64,000 nucleotides of DNA, from the NCBI RefSeq assembly GCF_007830265.1, contig NZ_VLKE01000001.1:5208001-5272000 (forward strand), written 5' to 3'. Positions 1 to 8,227 of this stretch are shown piece by piece. The notes under the pieces are model-generated. The model saw nothing but the letters and a program-made list of their open reading frames with translations. It had not been told where the DNA came from and made no database searches. The position numbers and the translations under genes were made by a program. Positions within the stretch are counted from its first letter, which is position 1; every line of letters starts with the position of its first letter. The DNA is from Micromonospora olivasterospora. GTDB lineage: Bacteria > Actinomycetota > Actinomycetes > Mycobacteriales > Micromonosporaceae.

Positions 1-482
1 CCGGAGCCGACCAGCAGGTCCGGCGCGTGGCTGAGCGCCCCGAGGGCGTACGCGTCGATCACCAGCGGGGTGTCGGTGGGCGCCGCGTCGAGGACCAGGC
101 GCAGCAGCACGCCGGTCTCCTCGACCTCCGTGAGCCCGGGGCCGACGGCCACCACGTCGGCGCCCGCCACCAGCTCGGCGAGCCTGTCGCCGGGACGGCC
201 GCCGACCGCGCCGTCGGGGGTCTCCGGCAGGCCCACCACCAGCGCCTCGGGCACCTGGATGCTCAGCGCGGCGGCGGTGGACTCGGCGGCGGCCAGCCGC
301 AGTACGCCGGCGCCGGCCCGCAGCGCGGCCACCCCGGCCAGCAGCACCGCGCCGGGGGTGAAGCGGGAGCCGCCGACGACCAGCACGCTGCCGCGGCTCT
401 CCTTGCCCCCGCCCGGTACGGGCAGCGCCCAGTCCCGCAGCAGACCGGGGGTGATCACGGCGGTGTCAGACCGGTTCGGCAT
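1..482 (-). CDS. nnrD: ADP-dependent NAD(P)H-hydrate dehydratase, N-terminal part (cut by window edge)
   Basis: The minus-strand frame opens at ATG 482 and runs off the left edge without a stop, so only about 160 residues are visible. They read as the YjeF C-terminal/ribokinase-like fold: a 'GSVLVVGGSRFTPGAVLLAG' segment near residue 30, then 'AGADVVAVGPGLT' and 'PLVIDAYAL'. The family repairs hydrated NAD(P)H by ATP/ADP-dependent dehydration in the cytosol. The start overlaps the end of the upstream histidine phosphatase gene by 17 nt, so the two are probably co-transcribed. The catalytic Asp and nucleotide-binding C-terminus lie outside the window, so activity cannot be judged. A YjeF epimerase domain could not be fused at the N-terminus, because the start is visible. 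Confidence 0.85.
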   Translation of the reverse strand, partial: MPNRSDTAVITPGLLRDWALPVPGGGKESRGSVLVVGGSRFTPGAVLLAGVAALRAGAGVLRLAAAESTAAALSIQVPEALVVGLPETPDGAVGGRPGDRLAELVAGADVVAVGPGLTEVEETGVLLRLVLDAAPTDTPLVIDAYALGALSHAPDLLVGS

Positions 483-1197
483 CGACCTCGTCCTCCCGGG
501 TCGGCCGGGCGCCCTGCCGGTGCAGGTGGCGCACGTCGTTGAAAATGTCGGGGCGCAGCCGGCCGTCAGCGCCGGCCGACCAGCCCGTGACGGAGCAGTT
601 GGCGATGGAGTGCTGCCGGGTCAGCGCCATCAGCTCCGCCTCGGTCAGCCCTTCGACCAGGTAGCGCAGCACGAAGACCAGGGCGTCGTGGCCGAACAGC
701 AGCACCCGCCGGCCGGCGTGGTCGCGGCGCAGGTCGGCGAGCAGGGTACGCAGCCGCAGCGCCACGTCCGTCCACGACTCGCCGCCCGGCGGGCGGTAGT
801 AGAACTTGCCCAGCCGGGTCCGCCGCTCGGCCTCCTCGGGGAACCGCCGGGCGACGCCGCGTTCGGTCAGTCCGTCCAGGATGCCCAGCTCGCGGTCCCG
901 CAGCCGCTCGTCCCGGCTGATCTCGACGCCGGTGCCGGCCAGGGCCAGCTCGGCGGTCCGCACCGCCCGCACGTACGGCGACGTGAGCGCCACATCCGGG
1001 CGACGCTGCTCCGGCAGCCCGGCCAGCCAGCGGCCGGTGGCCCGGGCCTGCTCCTCCCCGGTCGGGGACAGCGGCACGTCCGGGTCACGGTGGTTCAGCC
1101 CGATCAGCTCCCCGCCGGCGGCCTCGGCCGCCGTCGCGGCGACGTTCGCCGCGCTCTCGCCGTGCCGGACGATCCACAGCGCTGCCAGTTCCGCCAT
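466..1197 (-). CDS. histidine phosphatase (phosphoglycerate mutase-like) family protein
   Basis: A 243-residue cytosolic protein. The phosphohistidine motif LWIVRHGESAA lies at residues 7-17 (catalytic His in RHGE). A second conserved segment, TSPYVRAVRTAEL, supplies the phosphate-binding Arg. The distal 'LLFGHDALVFVLRY' carries the second catalytic His. Length and motif order match the broad-specificity branch rather than glycolytic mutases, which have a longer RHGESxWN context. The substrate cannot be read from sequence. It precedes and overlaps nnrD, suggesting a metabolite-repair or housekeeping operon, which is inference. ATG 1197 is the first start. Confidence 0.85.
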   Translation of the reverse strand: MAELAALWIVRHGESAANVAATAAEAAGGELIGLNHRDPDVPLSPTGEEQARATGRWLAGLPEQRRPDVALTSPYVRAVRTAELALAGTGVEISRDERLRDRELGILDGLTERGVARRFPEEAERRTRLGKFYYRPPGGESWTDVALRLRTLLADLRRDHAGRRVLLFGHDALVFVLRYLVEGLTEAELMALTRQHSIANCSVTGWSAGADGRLRPDIFNDVRHLHRQGARPTREDEVDAEPV

Positions 1198-1364
1198 GCG
1201 GCCACCCGTACCCGGCGCCCCTGACGGTTAACCGTGTCCGTGTCCGTGTCCGGTCGAGCCCGCGCCCGCCGTCCGGCCCTGTCGCGCCGGCCGGCGGTGC
1301 GTGAGAAAGCGGCGCTGCCGGGTAATCGCGCGCTGCACCGAGACGCGACAGGGGGAGGTATCCG

Positions 1365-1604
1365 GTGGCAACGATGGTCAGGGAAGAGATCAGCCCGGTC
1401 AGGGACAAGAACTACGACCTCATCCACACGCTGCAGATGTCGCTGGAGCAGGTGTACCGGATGGAGACGTACATCTCCGACGCCGACTCGCGCGGCGACA
1501 GCGAGCTCGCGACCTGGTTCCGGAAGATCCAGGACAACAACCGTAAGGCGGGCGAGCAGGCCAAGCAGATGCTGATGGACCGCATCCAGAAGGAGAAGCG
1601 CTGA
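1365..1604 (+). CDS. conserved small actinobacterial protein of unknown function
   Basis: A 79-residue soluble, highly charged and probably mostly helical protein ('HTLQMSLEQVYRMETYISDA', 'WFRKIQDNNRKAGEQAKQML'), without membrane segments or cysteines. GTG 1365 is preferred because a strong ribosome-binding site (gggggaggta, 1351-1360) lies 4-10 nt upstream. A later ATG four codons in is possible. I recognise the type as a small conserved helical protein of actinomycetes but know no function. It stands alone, convergent to nothing intact: the next gene downstream is a wrecked BNR protein on the other strand. Confidence 0.75.
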   Translation: MATMVREEISPVRDKNYDLIHTLQMSLEQVYRMETYISDADSRGDSELATWFRKIQDNNRKAGEQAKQMLMDRIQKEKR

Positions 1605-1671
1605 GTCACGACTCGGGCCGGCCGGGGTGGACGCCTGCTGCGCCCACCCGGCCGGCCCGCGTCCGGTGGGA

Positions 1672-1970
1672 TCAGGGCACCCGGACGGCGTACACGCCCC
1701 GGCCGAAGGTGCCCGCGACGAGGCGGTGGTTGTCGCCGTCGTACTCGATGTCGTCGACCGAGACGAGCGGCAGGCCCCTGCCCTGCCGCAGCCACCCCCC
1801 ACCGCCGGACGGGCTGACGAAGACGCCCTGGTCGGTGGTGGCGTAGAGGGCCGCGCCCCGGCCGATGGCCAGGTCGTTGACGGGCGCGTCGGGCAGTGTG
1901 CCGCTGAGGTCGGTGAAGTGCCGGCCGCCACGGCGGCGAGGGGCAGGGGGAGGAGTCGTCGTCGTGCCAC
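1672..1970 (-). pseudogene. remnant of secreted BNR/beta-propeller protein (middle deleted, frameshifted)
   Basis: On the minus strand GTG 1970 begins a typical export signal (VARRRLLPLPLAAVAA). The reading frame is then wrong. In the neighbouring frame, from about 1925 down to the TGA at 1672-1674, the sequence reads as the end of a BNR-repeat/sialidase-fold propeller: 'HFTDLSGTLPDAPVNDLAIG', 'ALYATTDQGVFVSPSGG', 'GTFGRGVYAVRVP'. Such proteins are usually 350-400 residues, so only the signal peptide and the last blade or two survive, joined out of frame. Not expected to give a product. Confidence 0.75.
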
Positions 1971-2147
1971 GGAGGTCCCTTCGCCGGTGGAGGGGAAGAC
2001 GGCGGATCCCGGCAAACGTTACGAAGACCGCTGTCGATGGTCAACCCCGGGCGGGTGTGGTACGGCGGAGGTCGGTGTGGAGGGTAGCCAGGGTGGACAT
2101 CGATGGGGTGCAATGGCGGGAGCTGTCGTGCCGTCGGAAGGACACCG

Positions 2148-2412
2148 ATGTCGCCCGCCGTACCGCGCGCCCTGGCCGCGTCCGCCCTGACCGCGCTCCT
2201 GGTCGCCGCCGCCCCGCCGGCGACCGCCGCTCCGACCGTCGGCCCACCACACGTCGCCGGCGACCGGACGGTGCCGGTCTACTCCTATCCCGACGTCCAG
2301 GGTGGCCCGGGGCTCGTCCATGATCCCGTTGGGCAGGCCCTGGAGCCAGTGGTCGAACCAGCGGTGCAGCGTGTCGACCCACTCGGCGCGGCGCACGTCG
2401 AACGGGTCTGCC
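2148..2412 (+). pseudogene. scrambled remnant of secreted Xaa-Pro dipeptidyl-peptidase (S15), with inverted internal piece
   Basis: ATG 2148 starts a signal peptide (MSPAVPRALAASALTALLVA) followed by 'RTVPVYSYPD', the usual beginning of actinobacterial secreted S15 peptidases. From about 2293 to 2412 the homology switches to the opposite strand, where it reads 'ADPFDVRRAEWVDTLHRWFD' then 'HWLQGLPNGIMDEPRATLDV', a conserved internal segment of the same family. So the N-terminus is followed directly by a short inverted internal fragment, and the catalytic core is missing. The family removes Xaa-Pro dipeptides outside the cell; this copy cannot. Family assignment is from motif memory. Confidence 0.65.
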
Positions 2413-2547
2413 GGTGGCGGGCCCGGTCGGGCTGCCCGCGGTCACCGGGGCGCCCCGGGCCGAGGCCGCGCCGGCCGTACCGTCGGCGGAGCGCACCGCT
2501 CCCCGTGACCGCCGGCAGTTGCCGGCGGGACGCTGACGACGCTCGGG

Positions 2548-2685
2548 ATGTTGGGCGCCCGGGCCACCTTCGGCCTCGCCCCGGAGCGCGAGGACGCCGG
2601 CGGCGGCCGGGTGCTCACGGGGGTGGGCATCTTCCTGTTCGTGTCGCTGCCGCTGACGGCCGTCGGGGTGGCGCTGTTGTCCTGA
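2548..2685 (+). CDS. possible 45-residue membrane peptide or C-terminal gene fragment
   Basis: ATG 2548 opens 45 codons ending at TGA 2683-2685. The product begins MLGARATFGLAPERED and ends with one clear hydrophobic helix (GIFLFVSLPLTAVGVALLS). The frame is open only from 2509 and no good ribosome-binding site is visible. It sits in debris between the S15 remnant and the polymerase gene, so a C-terminal scrap of a lost membrane protein is as likely as a real peptide. Confidence 0.3.
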   Translation: MLGARATFGLAPEREDAGGGRVLTGVGIFLFVSLPLTAVGVALLS

Positions 2686-2749
2686 CCGCCCCCACGGGGC
2701 GCGCGGCGATCGGCTGTGCCGGTCGGTCGGGCGTCGTACGGTGTGAGGC

Positions 2750-3718
2750 GTGGCGGGCGCCGAGGAGATCCGGGTCGGGGAGCGGGTGGTGCGTGTCTCC
2801 AACCCGGACAAGCCGTACTTCCCCGAGCGCGGGCTGACGAAGCGCGACGTGGTGCGCTATTTCCTCGCCGTCGGCGACGGGATCCTGCGCGCGCTGCGCG
2901 ACCGCCCCACCATGCTGGAGCGCTGGCCCCGGGGGGTCTTCCCCGGTGCGAAGATCGCCACCCGGCAGGACAACCGGGGCGACGCGTTCTACCAGAAGCG
3001 GCTGCCCGCCGGTGCGCCCGACTGGGTCCGCACGGCGCACATCACCTTCCCGAGCGGGCGCACGGCCGACGAGGTCGCGCCGAGCGAGCTGGCCGTGGTG
3101 GCCTGGGCCGCCAACCTGGGCACGCTGCGCTTCCACCCGTGGCCGGTGACGGCCGCCGACGTGGATCGTCCCGACCAGCTGCGCATCGACCTCGACCCGC
3201 TGCCCGGGGTCGACTTCGCGCAGGTGGTGCCGGTCGCGCACGAGGTCCGGGCGTTCCTCGCCGAGCTGGGCATGACCGGCTACCCGAAGACCACGGGCGG
3301 GCGGGGCCTGCACGTGTACCTGTCGATCGAGCCGCGGTGGAGCTTCGGCGACTGCCGCCGGGCGGTGCTGGCGCTGGGCCGCGAGATGCGGCGCCGGCTG
3401 CCGGAGCTGGTCACCACCACCTGGTGGCGGGAGCAGCGGGACCGCCCGGTCTTCGTCGACTACAACCAGATGTCCCGGGACCACACCATGGCGTCGGCGT
3501 ACTCGATCCGGCCCACCCCGGCGGCCCTGGTGTCCGCGCCGCTGGACTGGTCGGAGCTGGACGACGCCCGGCCGGAGGACTTCGACGTGGCGAGCATGCC
3601 TGCCCGGTTCGCCGAGCGCGGCGACCCGCACGCCGGCCTCGACGGGCCGCGCTTCTCCCTGGAACCGCTGCTGGAGCTGGCCGAGCGCGAGGGCCTGGAG
3701 GCCCCACCGGAGCGCTGA
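2750..3718 (+). CDS. non-homologous end-joining polymerase domain, LigD-type (stand-alone)
   Basis: A 322-residue archaeo-eukaryotic-primase-like polymerase, the PolDom of bacterial NHEJ. It fills gaps or adds (ribo)nucleotides at double-strand breaks with Ku and a LigD ligase. Visible motifs: the metal-binding IDLDP at 146-150 (D147, D149), KTTGGRGLHVYL at about 180-191, and VDYNQMSRDHTMASAYSIRP near 235-255. The length equals an isolated PolDom, so no ligase or nuclease domain is fused, and neither ku nor a ligase gene is in the window. GTG 2750 is the first reasonable start. The gene converges on the Lrp-type regulator downstream. Confidence 0.9.
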   Translation: MAGAEEIRVGERVVRVSNPDKPYFPERGLTKRDVVRYFLAVGDGILRALRDRPTMLERWPRGVFPGAKIATRQDNRGDAFYQKRLPAGAPDWVRTAHITFPSGRTADEVAPSELAVVAWAANLGTLRFHPWPVTAADVDRPDQLRIDLDPLPGVDFAQVVPVAHEVRAFLAELGMTGYPKTTGGRGLHVYLSIEPRWSFGDCRRAVLALGREMRRRLPELVTTTWWREQRDRPVFVDYNQMSRDHTMASAYSIRPTPAALVSAPLDWSELDDARPEDFDVASMPARFAERGDPHAGLDGPRFSLEPLLELAEREGLEAPPER

Positions 3719-3736
3719 GGCGCAGCCGCCGCCGGG

Positions 3737-4243
3737 TCACTGCCACGGGCTCTCCGCGCCGTCGAACTCCCGGAAGACCAACCACGTCCGGGTGGAGAGC
3801 ACGCCGGCGATGGCCTGCACCCGCTCCAGCACCACGTCCCGCAACGTGGCGTTGTCCGGCGCCCGGACCAGGGCCAGCACGTCGTGCTCGCCGCCGAGCA
3901 GCGCGACGTGTTCGACGTAGCGCACCTGGGCCAGCTCCGCCGACACCTCCCGCCAGGTGTTCTGCTCGATGGTCAGCGCGATGTACGCTGACGTGCCCAG
4001 CCCGGCCGGCTCGGGCGCCACCTGCGCCCGGAATCCGGTGACCACGCCGTCGCGTAGCAGCCGCTCCACCCGGGCGTACGCGTTGGTGCGGGAGACGTGC
4101 ACCCGCTCGGCCAGCGTACGCACGGACATCCGCCCGTCCCGGACCAGCTCGTCCAGGATGCGCCGGTCCACCTCGTCGAGCGGCCCGGCCGAACGTCCCG
4201 CCCCGCCCGTTTCGCCCGGCCCGGCGGTGGCCCTCTGGCTCAC
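3737..4243 (-). CDS. bkdR: Lrp/AsnC-family transcriptional regulator, probable BkdR
   Basis: A 168-residue DNA-binding protein. After a flexible Gly/Ala-rich start, residues 22-70 form the AsnC winged helix ('LDEVDRRILDELVRDGRMSV', then 'RTLAERVHVSRTNAYARVE'). An effector-binding RAM domain follows (GGEHDVLALVRAPDNATL). The gene is divergent from the branched-chain oxoacid dehydrogenase operon, with 105 nt between the starts. In other actinomycetes and in Pseudomonas an Lrp-type BkdR in this place controls bkd; assigning that role here rests on position and family. GTG 4243 is used, though the N-terminal 20 residues are poorly conserved-looking and a later start is possible. Confidence 0.85.
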   Translation of the reverse strand: MSQRATAGPGETGGAGRSAGPLDEVDRRILDELVRDGRMSVRTLAERVHVSRTNAYARVERLLRDGVVTGFRAQVAPEPAGLGTSAYIALTIEQNTWREVSAELAQVRYVEHVALLGGEHDVLALVRAPDNATLRDVVLERVQAIAGVLSTRTWLVFREFDGAESPWQ

Positions 4244-4287
4244 GTCAACCTCTTTCGGATGCCATTCGTCCCACGTTCATCGCGTAT

Positions 4288-4306
4288 GTTGAGTCAATCA
4301 TCCAAC
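4288..4306. promoter_or_regulatory. candidate Lrp/BkdR operator
   Basis: An imperfect 19-bp dyad, GTTGAGTCAATCATCCAAC, lies in the AT-richer gap between the regulator and the E1alpha gene. The outer GTTG/CAAC arms pair perfectly and the centre is A/T-rich, which suits an Lrp-type site. Binding is inferred from place and shape only. Confidence 0.45.
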
Positions 4307-4348
4307 GGCAGGAGCATAGGGCCACCACACGTCCAGGAGGTCCCCGTC

Positions 4349-5542
4349 GTGACGACCACACCCCAGGCGGTCCGCAGGGCATCCACCCGCACCCGTACGC
4401 CGGCCAAGAAGTCCACGAAGGCGTCGGCCGCCCGGGAGGCGGCGACCGACCCGTCCGCCGCCCTGCTGCCGCAGGCCGAGCCCGTCCGGCTGCTGGAGCC
4501 CGACGGCACCCCGCTGCCGGCCCCCGCCGACTATCCCGAGCCGCCCGTCGAGGCGCTGCGCGAGATGTACCGCCGGATGGTGGTCGGTCGCCGCTTCGAC
4601 ACCCAGGCCACCGCCCTGACCAAGCAGGGTCGCCTCGCGGTCTACCCGTCCGCGCATGGCCAGGAGGCCTGCCAGGTGGGCGCGGGGCTCGCCGTACGCG
4701 ACACCGACTGGGTCTTCCCGACCTACCGCGAGTCGATGGCCCTGGTCGCCCGGGGCATCGACCCCGTCGAGGTGCTCACGCTGCTGCGCGGCGACTGGCA
4801 CTGCGGGTACGACCCCGCCGCCCGGCACACCGCCCCCCAGTGCACCCCCCTCGGGACGCAGTGCGTGCACGCCGCCGGGCTCGCGTACGGCGAGGCCCAC
4901 CAGGGACGGGACACCGTGGCGCTGGCGTTCGTCGGCGACGGCGCCACCAGCGAGGGCGACTTCCACGAGGGCGTGAACTTCGCCGCCGTGTTCAGGGCCC
5001 CGGTCGTCTACTTCGTGCAGAACAACAAGTACGCCATCAGCGTGCCGCTGTCCCAGCAGACCGCCGCCCCCAGCCTGGCGTACAAGGGGATCGGCTACGG
5101 GGTGCCCAGCGAGCAGGTCGACGGCAACGACCCCGCCGCCGTGCTCGCCGTGCTCGCCCGCGCGGTCGAGCACGCCCGCTCCGGTCAGGGCCCGTTCCTC
5201 GTCGAGGCGCACACGTACCGGATGGAGCCGCACACCAACGCCGACGACGCCACCCGCTACCGCGACGGCGCCGAGGTGGACGCCTGGCGCGACCGCGACC
5301 CGGTCGCCCGGCTGGAGACGTACCTGCGGGCGCGGGGCGTGCTCGACGACGCCGCCGTCGCGGCGATCGCCGAAGAGGCCGAGGCGTACGCGGCCGACCT
5401 GCGCCGGCGCCTGCACGACAAGCCCCAGGTCGACCCGCTCAGCCTCTTCGACCACGTCTACGCCGAGCCGACCCCCCAGCTCGTCGAGCAGCGCGACCTG
5501 GTCCGCGCCGAGCTGGCCGCAGCCGAGGAGGGGGACGCCTGA
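4349..5542 (+). CDS. bkdA: branched-chain 2-oxoacid dehydrogenase E1 alpha subunit
   Basis: A 397-residue thiamine-diphosphate enzyme subunit that oxidatively decarboxylates the keto acids of Val, Leu and Ile, which also feeds branched fatty-acid and polyketide primers. The ThDP motif starts at GDG 196-198 and closes at NN 225-226. The conserved 'YPSAHGQEACQVG' and the phosphorylation-loop-like 'YRMEPHTNADDATRYR' are present. GTG 4349 is chosen because AGGAGG (4335-4340) lies 8 nt upstream; the longer upstream frame crosses the divergent regulator. The first about 40 residues are a Lys/Arg/Ala-rich extension (TPAKKSTKA). The stop overlaps the next ATG (TGATG). PDH and acetoin E1alpha are alternatives, but neighbours and regulator favour Bkd. 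Confidence 0.88.
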   Translation: MTTTPQAVRRASTRTRTPAKKSTKASAAREAATDPSAALLPQAEPVRLLEPDGTPLPAPADYPEPPVEALREMYRRMVVGRRFDTQATALTKQGRLAVYPSAHGQEACQVGAGLAVRDTDWVFPTYRESMALVARGIDPVEVLTLLRGDWHCGYDPAARHTAPQCTPLGTQCVHAAGLAYGEAHQGRDTVALAFVGDGATSEGDFHEGVNFAAVFRAPVVYFVQNNKYAISVPLSQQTAAPSLAYKGIGYGVPSEQVDGNDPAAVLAVLARAVEHARSGQGPFLVEAHTYRMEPHTNADDATRYRDGAEVDAWRDRDPVARLETYLRARGVLDDAAVAAIAEEAEAYAADLRRRLHDKPQVDPLSLFDHVYAEPTPQLVEQRDLVRAELAAAEEGDA

Positions 5543-6546
5543 TGGCCGCCACCACCCTGGCGAAGGCGCTCAACGCCGCGCTCGCCGACGCGCTGGCCGA
5601 CGACGACCGCGTGCTCGTCTTCGGCGAGGACGTCGGGAGGCTCGGCGGTGTCTTCCGGATCACCGACGGGCTCCAGGCCCGCTTCGGGGACAAGCGCTGC
5701 TTCGACACCCCGCTCGCCGAGGCCGGCATCGTCGGCTTCGCCGTCGGCCTGGCCATGTCCGGGCTGCGGCCGGTCGTGGAGATGCAGTTCGACGCGTTCG
5801 CGTACCCGGCGTTCGAGCAGATCGCCTCGCACGTGGCGAAGCTGCGCAACCGCACCCGCGGCGCGCTGAGCGTGCCCATGGTCATCCGCGTCCCGTACGC
5901 CGGCGGCATCGGCGGCGTGGAGCACCACTGCGACTCGTCCGAGGCGTACTACGCGCACACCCCGGGCCTGAAGGTGGTCACCCCGGCGACCGTCGCCGAC
6001 GCGTACTCGCTGCTGCGCGAGGCGATCGCCGACCCCGACCCGGTCGTGTTCATGGAGCCGAAGAAGCTCTACTTCTCCAGCGCCGAGGCGGAGCTGCCCG
6101 CCCGCACCGAGCCGTTCGGGCGCGCCGTCGTCCGCCGGCCGGGCCGCGACGCCACCCTCGTCGCGTACGGGCCGGCCGTGCCGGTCGCGCTGGAGGCCGC
6201 CGAGGCCGCCCGCGAGGAGGGCTGGGACCTGGAGGTGGTGGACGTGCGCACCATCGTCCCGTTCGACGATGCCACCGTCGCGGGGTCCGTCCGGAAGACC
6301 GGCCGGTGCGTGGTGGTGCAGGAGGCGCAGGGCTTCGCCGGTGTCGGCGCGGAGATCGCCGCCCGGGTGCAGGAGCGCTGCTTCCACGCCCTGCACGCCC
6401 CGGTGCTGCGGGTCGCCGGGCTGGACATCCCGTACCCGGCGCCGATGCTGGAGCACACCCACCTGCCCGGTGTGGACCGGGTGCTCGACGCGGTGGCCCG
6501 GCTCCAGTGGGACGACCAGCCCGATCCGCGCTGGGTGGCGGCATGA
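5542..6546 (+). CDS. bkdB: branched-chain 2-oxoacid dehydrogenase E1 beta subunit
   Basis: 334 residues with the transketolase pyrimidine-binding and C-terminal domains of E1beta. Diagnostic stretches are VLVFGEDVGRLGGVFRIT, 'RCFDTPLAEAGIVGFAVGLA', 'EMQFDAFAYPAFEQIASHVA', the 'GGIGGVEHHCDSSEAYYAHT' active-site loop and 'VVDVRTIVPFD'. It forms the alpha2beta2 E1 with the upstream gene. ATG 5542 overlaps the E1alpha stop by one base, and its own TGA (6544-6546) overlaps the E2 start (6543) by 4 nt, so the three are translationally coupled. Confidence 0.92.
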   Translation: MAATTLAKALNAALADALADDDRVLVFGEDVGRLGGVFRITDGLQARFGDKRCFDTPLAEAGIVGFAVGLAMSGLRPVVEMQFDAFAYPAFEQIASHVAKLRNRTRGALSVPMVIRVPYAGGIGGVEHHCDSSEAYYAHTPGLKVVTPATVADAYSLLREAIADPDPVVFMEPKKLYFSSAEAELPARTEPFGRAVVRRPGRDATLVAYGPAVPVALEAAEAAREEGWDLEVVDVRTIVPFDDATVAGSVRKTGRCVVVQEAQGFAGVGAEIAARVQERCFHALHAPVLRVAGLDIPYPAPMLEHTHLPGVDRVLDAVARLQWDDQPDPRWVAA

Positions 6547-7889
6547 CCGCCACCACCGGGAACCGGGACTTCCTCCTGCCCGACCTCGGGGAAGGGCTCA
6601 GCGAGGCCGAGATCGTCGAGTGGCGGGTCGCCGTCGGCGACGAGGTCACGGTGGACCAGACCGTCGTCGAGGTGGAGACCGCCAAGGCCGTCGTCGACGT
6701 GCCCTGCCCGTACGCCGGGCGGGTGGTGGCCCTGCACGGCGCGGCGGGCGAGACGCGCCCCGTCGGCCAGCCGCTGATCACCATCGCGCCGCTCGACGGC
6801 GCCGCCGGCGACGAGCCCGCCGCGCACGCCACGTACCGGGAGGAGGAGCGCGCCGGCTCCGGCAACGTCCTCATCGGGTACGGCACTGGGCACGGCGGGA
6901 CGGGCCGGCGGCGGCGCCGCCCGCGCCTCGCGGTCGTCCCGGGACCCGCGCCCAGGGTCCCCGAGCCGTGGCCGGCGGCCCCCGCTCCCACCCCGGCGCC
7001 CGCCGCCCGCCCCGCGCTGGTCATCTCGCCGATCGTCCGGCGGCTGGCCCGCGAGCACGGCATCGACCCGGCCACCCTGCGCGGCACCGGGCCCGGCGGG
7101 GTGGTCCGCCGCGCCGACGTCGAGGCCGCCCTCGCGGCCGCCGACGCCGCCCCCGTCCTCGTGCCGGCCGCCCGGTCGGCACCGGAGCCGACCGGCGAGG
7201 ACCTGGTCGTCCCGCTCACCGGCATCCGCCGGGCGATCGCGGACAAGCTCTCGCGCAGCCGCCGGGAGATTCCCGAGGTGACCGTCTGGGTCGACGTGGA
7301 CGCCACGGCGCTGGTGGAGACCCGCCGGGCCATCAACGCCGCGACCCCGGACGAGCCGGTGAGCATCCTGGCCCTGCTGGCCCGGATCTGCCTCAGCGGG
7401 CTGCGCCGGTTCCCGCAGCTCAACGCGCGGGTCGACACCGAGGGGCAGCGGATCATCCAGTCGCGGGGGGTGCACCTGGGCATCGCGGCGCAGACCGACC
7501 GGGGCCTGGTCGTCCCGGTGCTGCGCGACGCCCAGCGGCTCACCACCCGGGAGTTGGCCGCGGCGCTGGCGGAGACCACCGCCGCGGCCCGGGCCGGTAC
7601 CCTGCCGGCCGGCCGCCTCACCGGCGGCACCTTCACGCTCAACAACTACGGCGTGTTCGGCGTCGACGGCTCCACCCCGATCATCAACCACCCCGAGGCG
7701 GCGCTGCTCGGGGTGGGCCGGATCGTGGACAAGCCGTGGGTCGTCGACGGCCAGCTCGCCGTGCGCAAGGTGACGCAGCTCAGCCTCACCTTCGACCACC
7801 GGGTGTGCGACGGCGGGGTGGCCGGGGGGTTCCTGCGCCACGTCGCCGACTGCGTCGAGCAGCCCGCCCTGCTGGTGGCGAACGTGTGA
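6543..7889 (+). CDS. bkdC: 2-oxoacid dehydrogenase acyltransferase E2 component (dihydrolipoyl acyltransferase)
   Basis: 448 residues. A single N-terminal lipoyl domain carries the modified Lys48 in VEVETAKAVVDVP. A Pro/Ala linker with an unusual Arg run (about 120-126) follows, then a peripheral-subunit binding domain (about 159-196, SPIVRRLAREHGIDPATLRG) and the catalytic domain ending in TFDHRVCDGG (H419, D423). It transfers the acyl group from E1 to CoA and forms the complex core. No E3 (lipoamide dehydrogenase) gene is adjacent, so E3 is probably encoded elsewhere, as is common. The gene is last in the operon and followed by a strong hairpin. Confidence 0.92.
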   Translation: MTATTGNRDFLLPDLGEGLSEAEIVEWRVAVGDEVTVDQTVVEVETAKAVVDVPCPYAGRVVALHGAAGETRPVGQPLITIAPLDGAAGDEPAAHATYREEERAGSGNVLIGYGTGHGGTGRRRRRPRLAVVPGPAPRVPEPWPAAPAPTPAPAARPALVISPIVRRLAREHGIDPATLRGTGPGGVVRRADVEAALAAADAAPVLVPAARSAPEPTGEDLVVPLTGIRRAIADKLSRSRREIPEVTVWVDVDATALVETRRAINAATPDEPVSILALLARICLSGLRRFPQLNARVDTEGQRIIQSRGVHLGIAAQTDRGLVVPVLRDAQRLTTRELAAALAETTAAARAGTLPAGRLTGGTFTLNNYGVFGVDGSTPIINHPEAALLGVGRIVDKPWVVDGQLAVRKVTQLSLTFDHRVCDGGVAGGFLRHVADCVEQPALLVANV

Positions 7890-7890
7890 C

Positions 7891-7930
7891 CCGGTGTCCG
7901 GTCCTGGCGCACCCCGGGACCGGACACCGG
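7891..7930 (+). terminator. Rho-independent-like hairpin after the bkd operon
   Basis: A perfect 14-bp stem, CCGGTGTCCGGTCC (7891-7904) with GGACCGGACACCGG (7917-7930), around a 12-nt loop, begins two bases after the E2 stop. There is no U-tract, which is usual for actinomycete terminators. Confidence 0.8.
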
Positions 7931-8227
7931 CCCTCCACCCGCCGCAAAACGGGCGCCGGTCGCCGGCGCGGCCGTTCCGGCCAGCACTGCCGCGGCACTT
8001 CCGATCGGGGACGGTCCGGCATTTCCCGGCGCAATTCCGCCCGCGCCGGGGAGCGGAGCCGAGGGCCGCAATTCCGGGCGCGCCGGAAAAGGAGCCGAGC
8101 GGGTGGTTCCGGCCGGCCCGGCCCGCGTTTTCCACTCCGCCCGCCGGGAAAACGGCGCCGTCGACGAAGCGCCGTCGACGGCCGCCCGGGCGGGCCCGGC
8201 GGCCCCCACCGCCGAGGGGAGAGCCGA
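7931..8227. other. intergenic region before the beta-helix gene
   Basis: No gene is supported here. Base composition is mixed, with runs such as 'ggaaaagg' and 'gggaaaac' unlike coding GC3 bias. There is a short repeated GCGCCGTCGACG pair near 8152-8182 and several copies of the short word 'attcc(g/c)'. No convincing promoter was identified. The ribosome-binding site of the next gene (gaggggagag) is at its right end. Confidence 0.5.

Noticed and set aside
6269..8227. Upstream extension of the beta-helix protein to about 1212 residues
   Set aside because: The extension overlaps E1beta and all of E2 out of frame; a good ribosome-binding site and a natural N-terminus occur at 8228.
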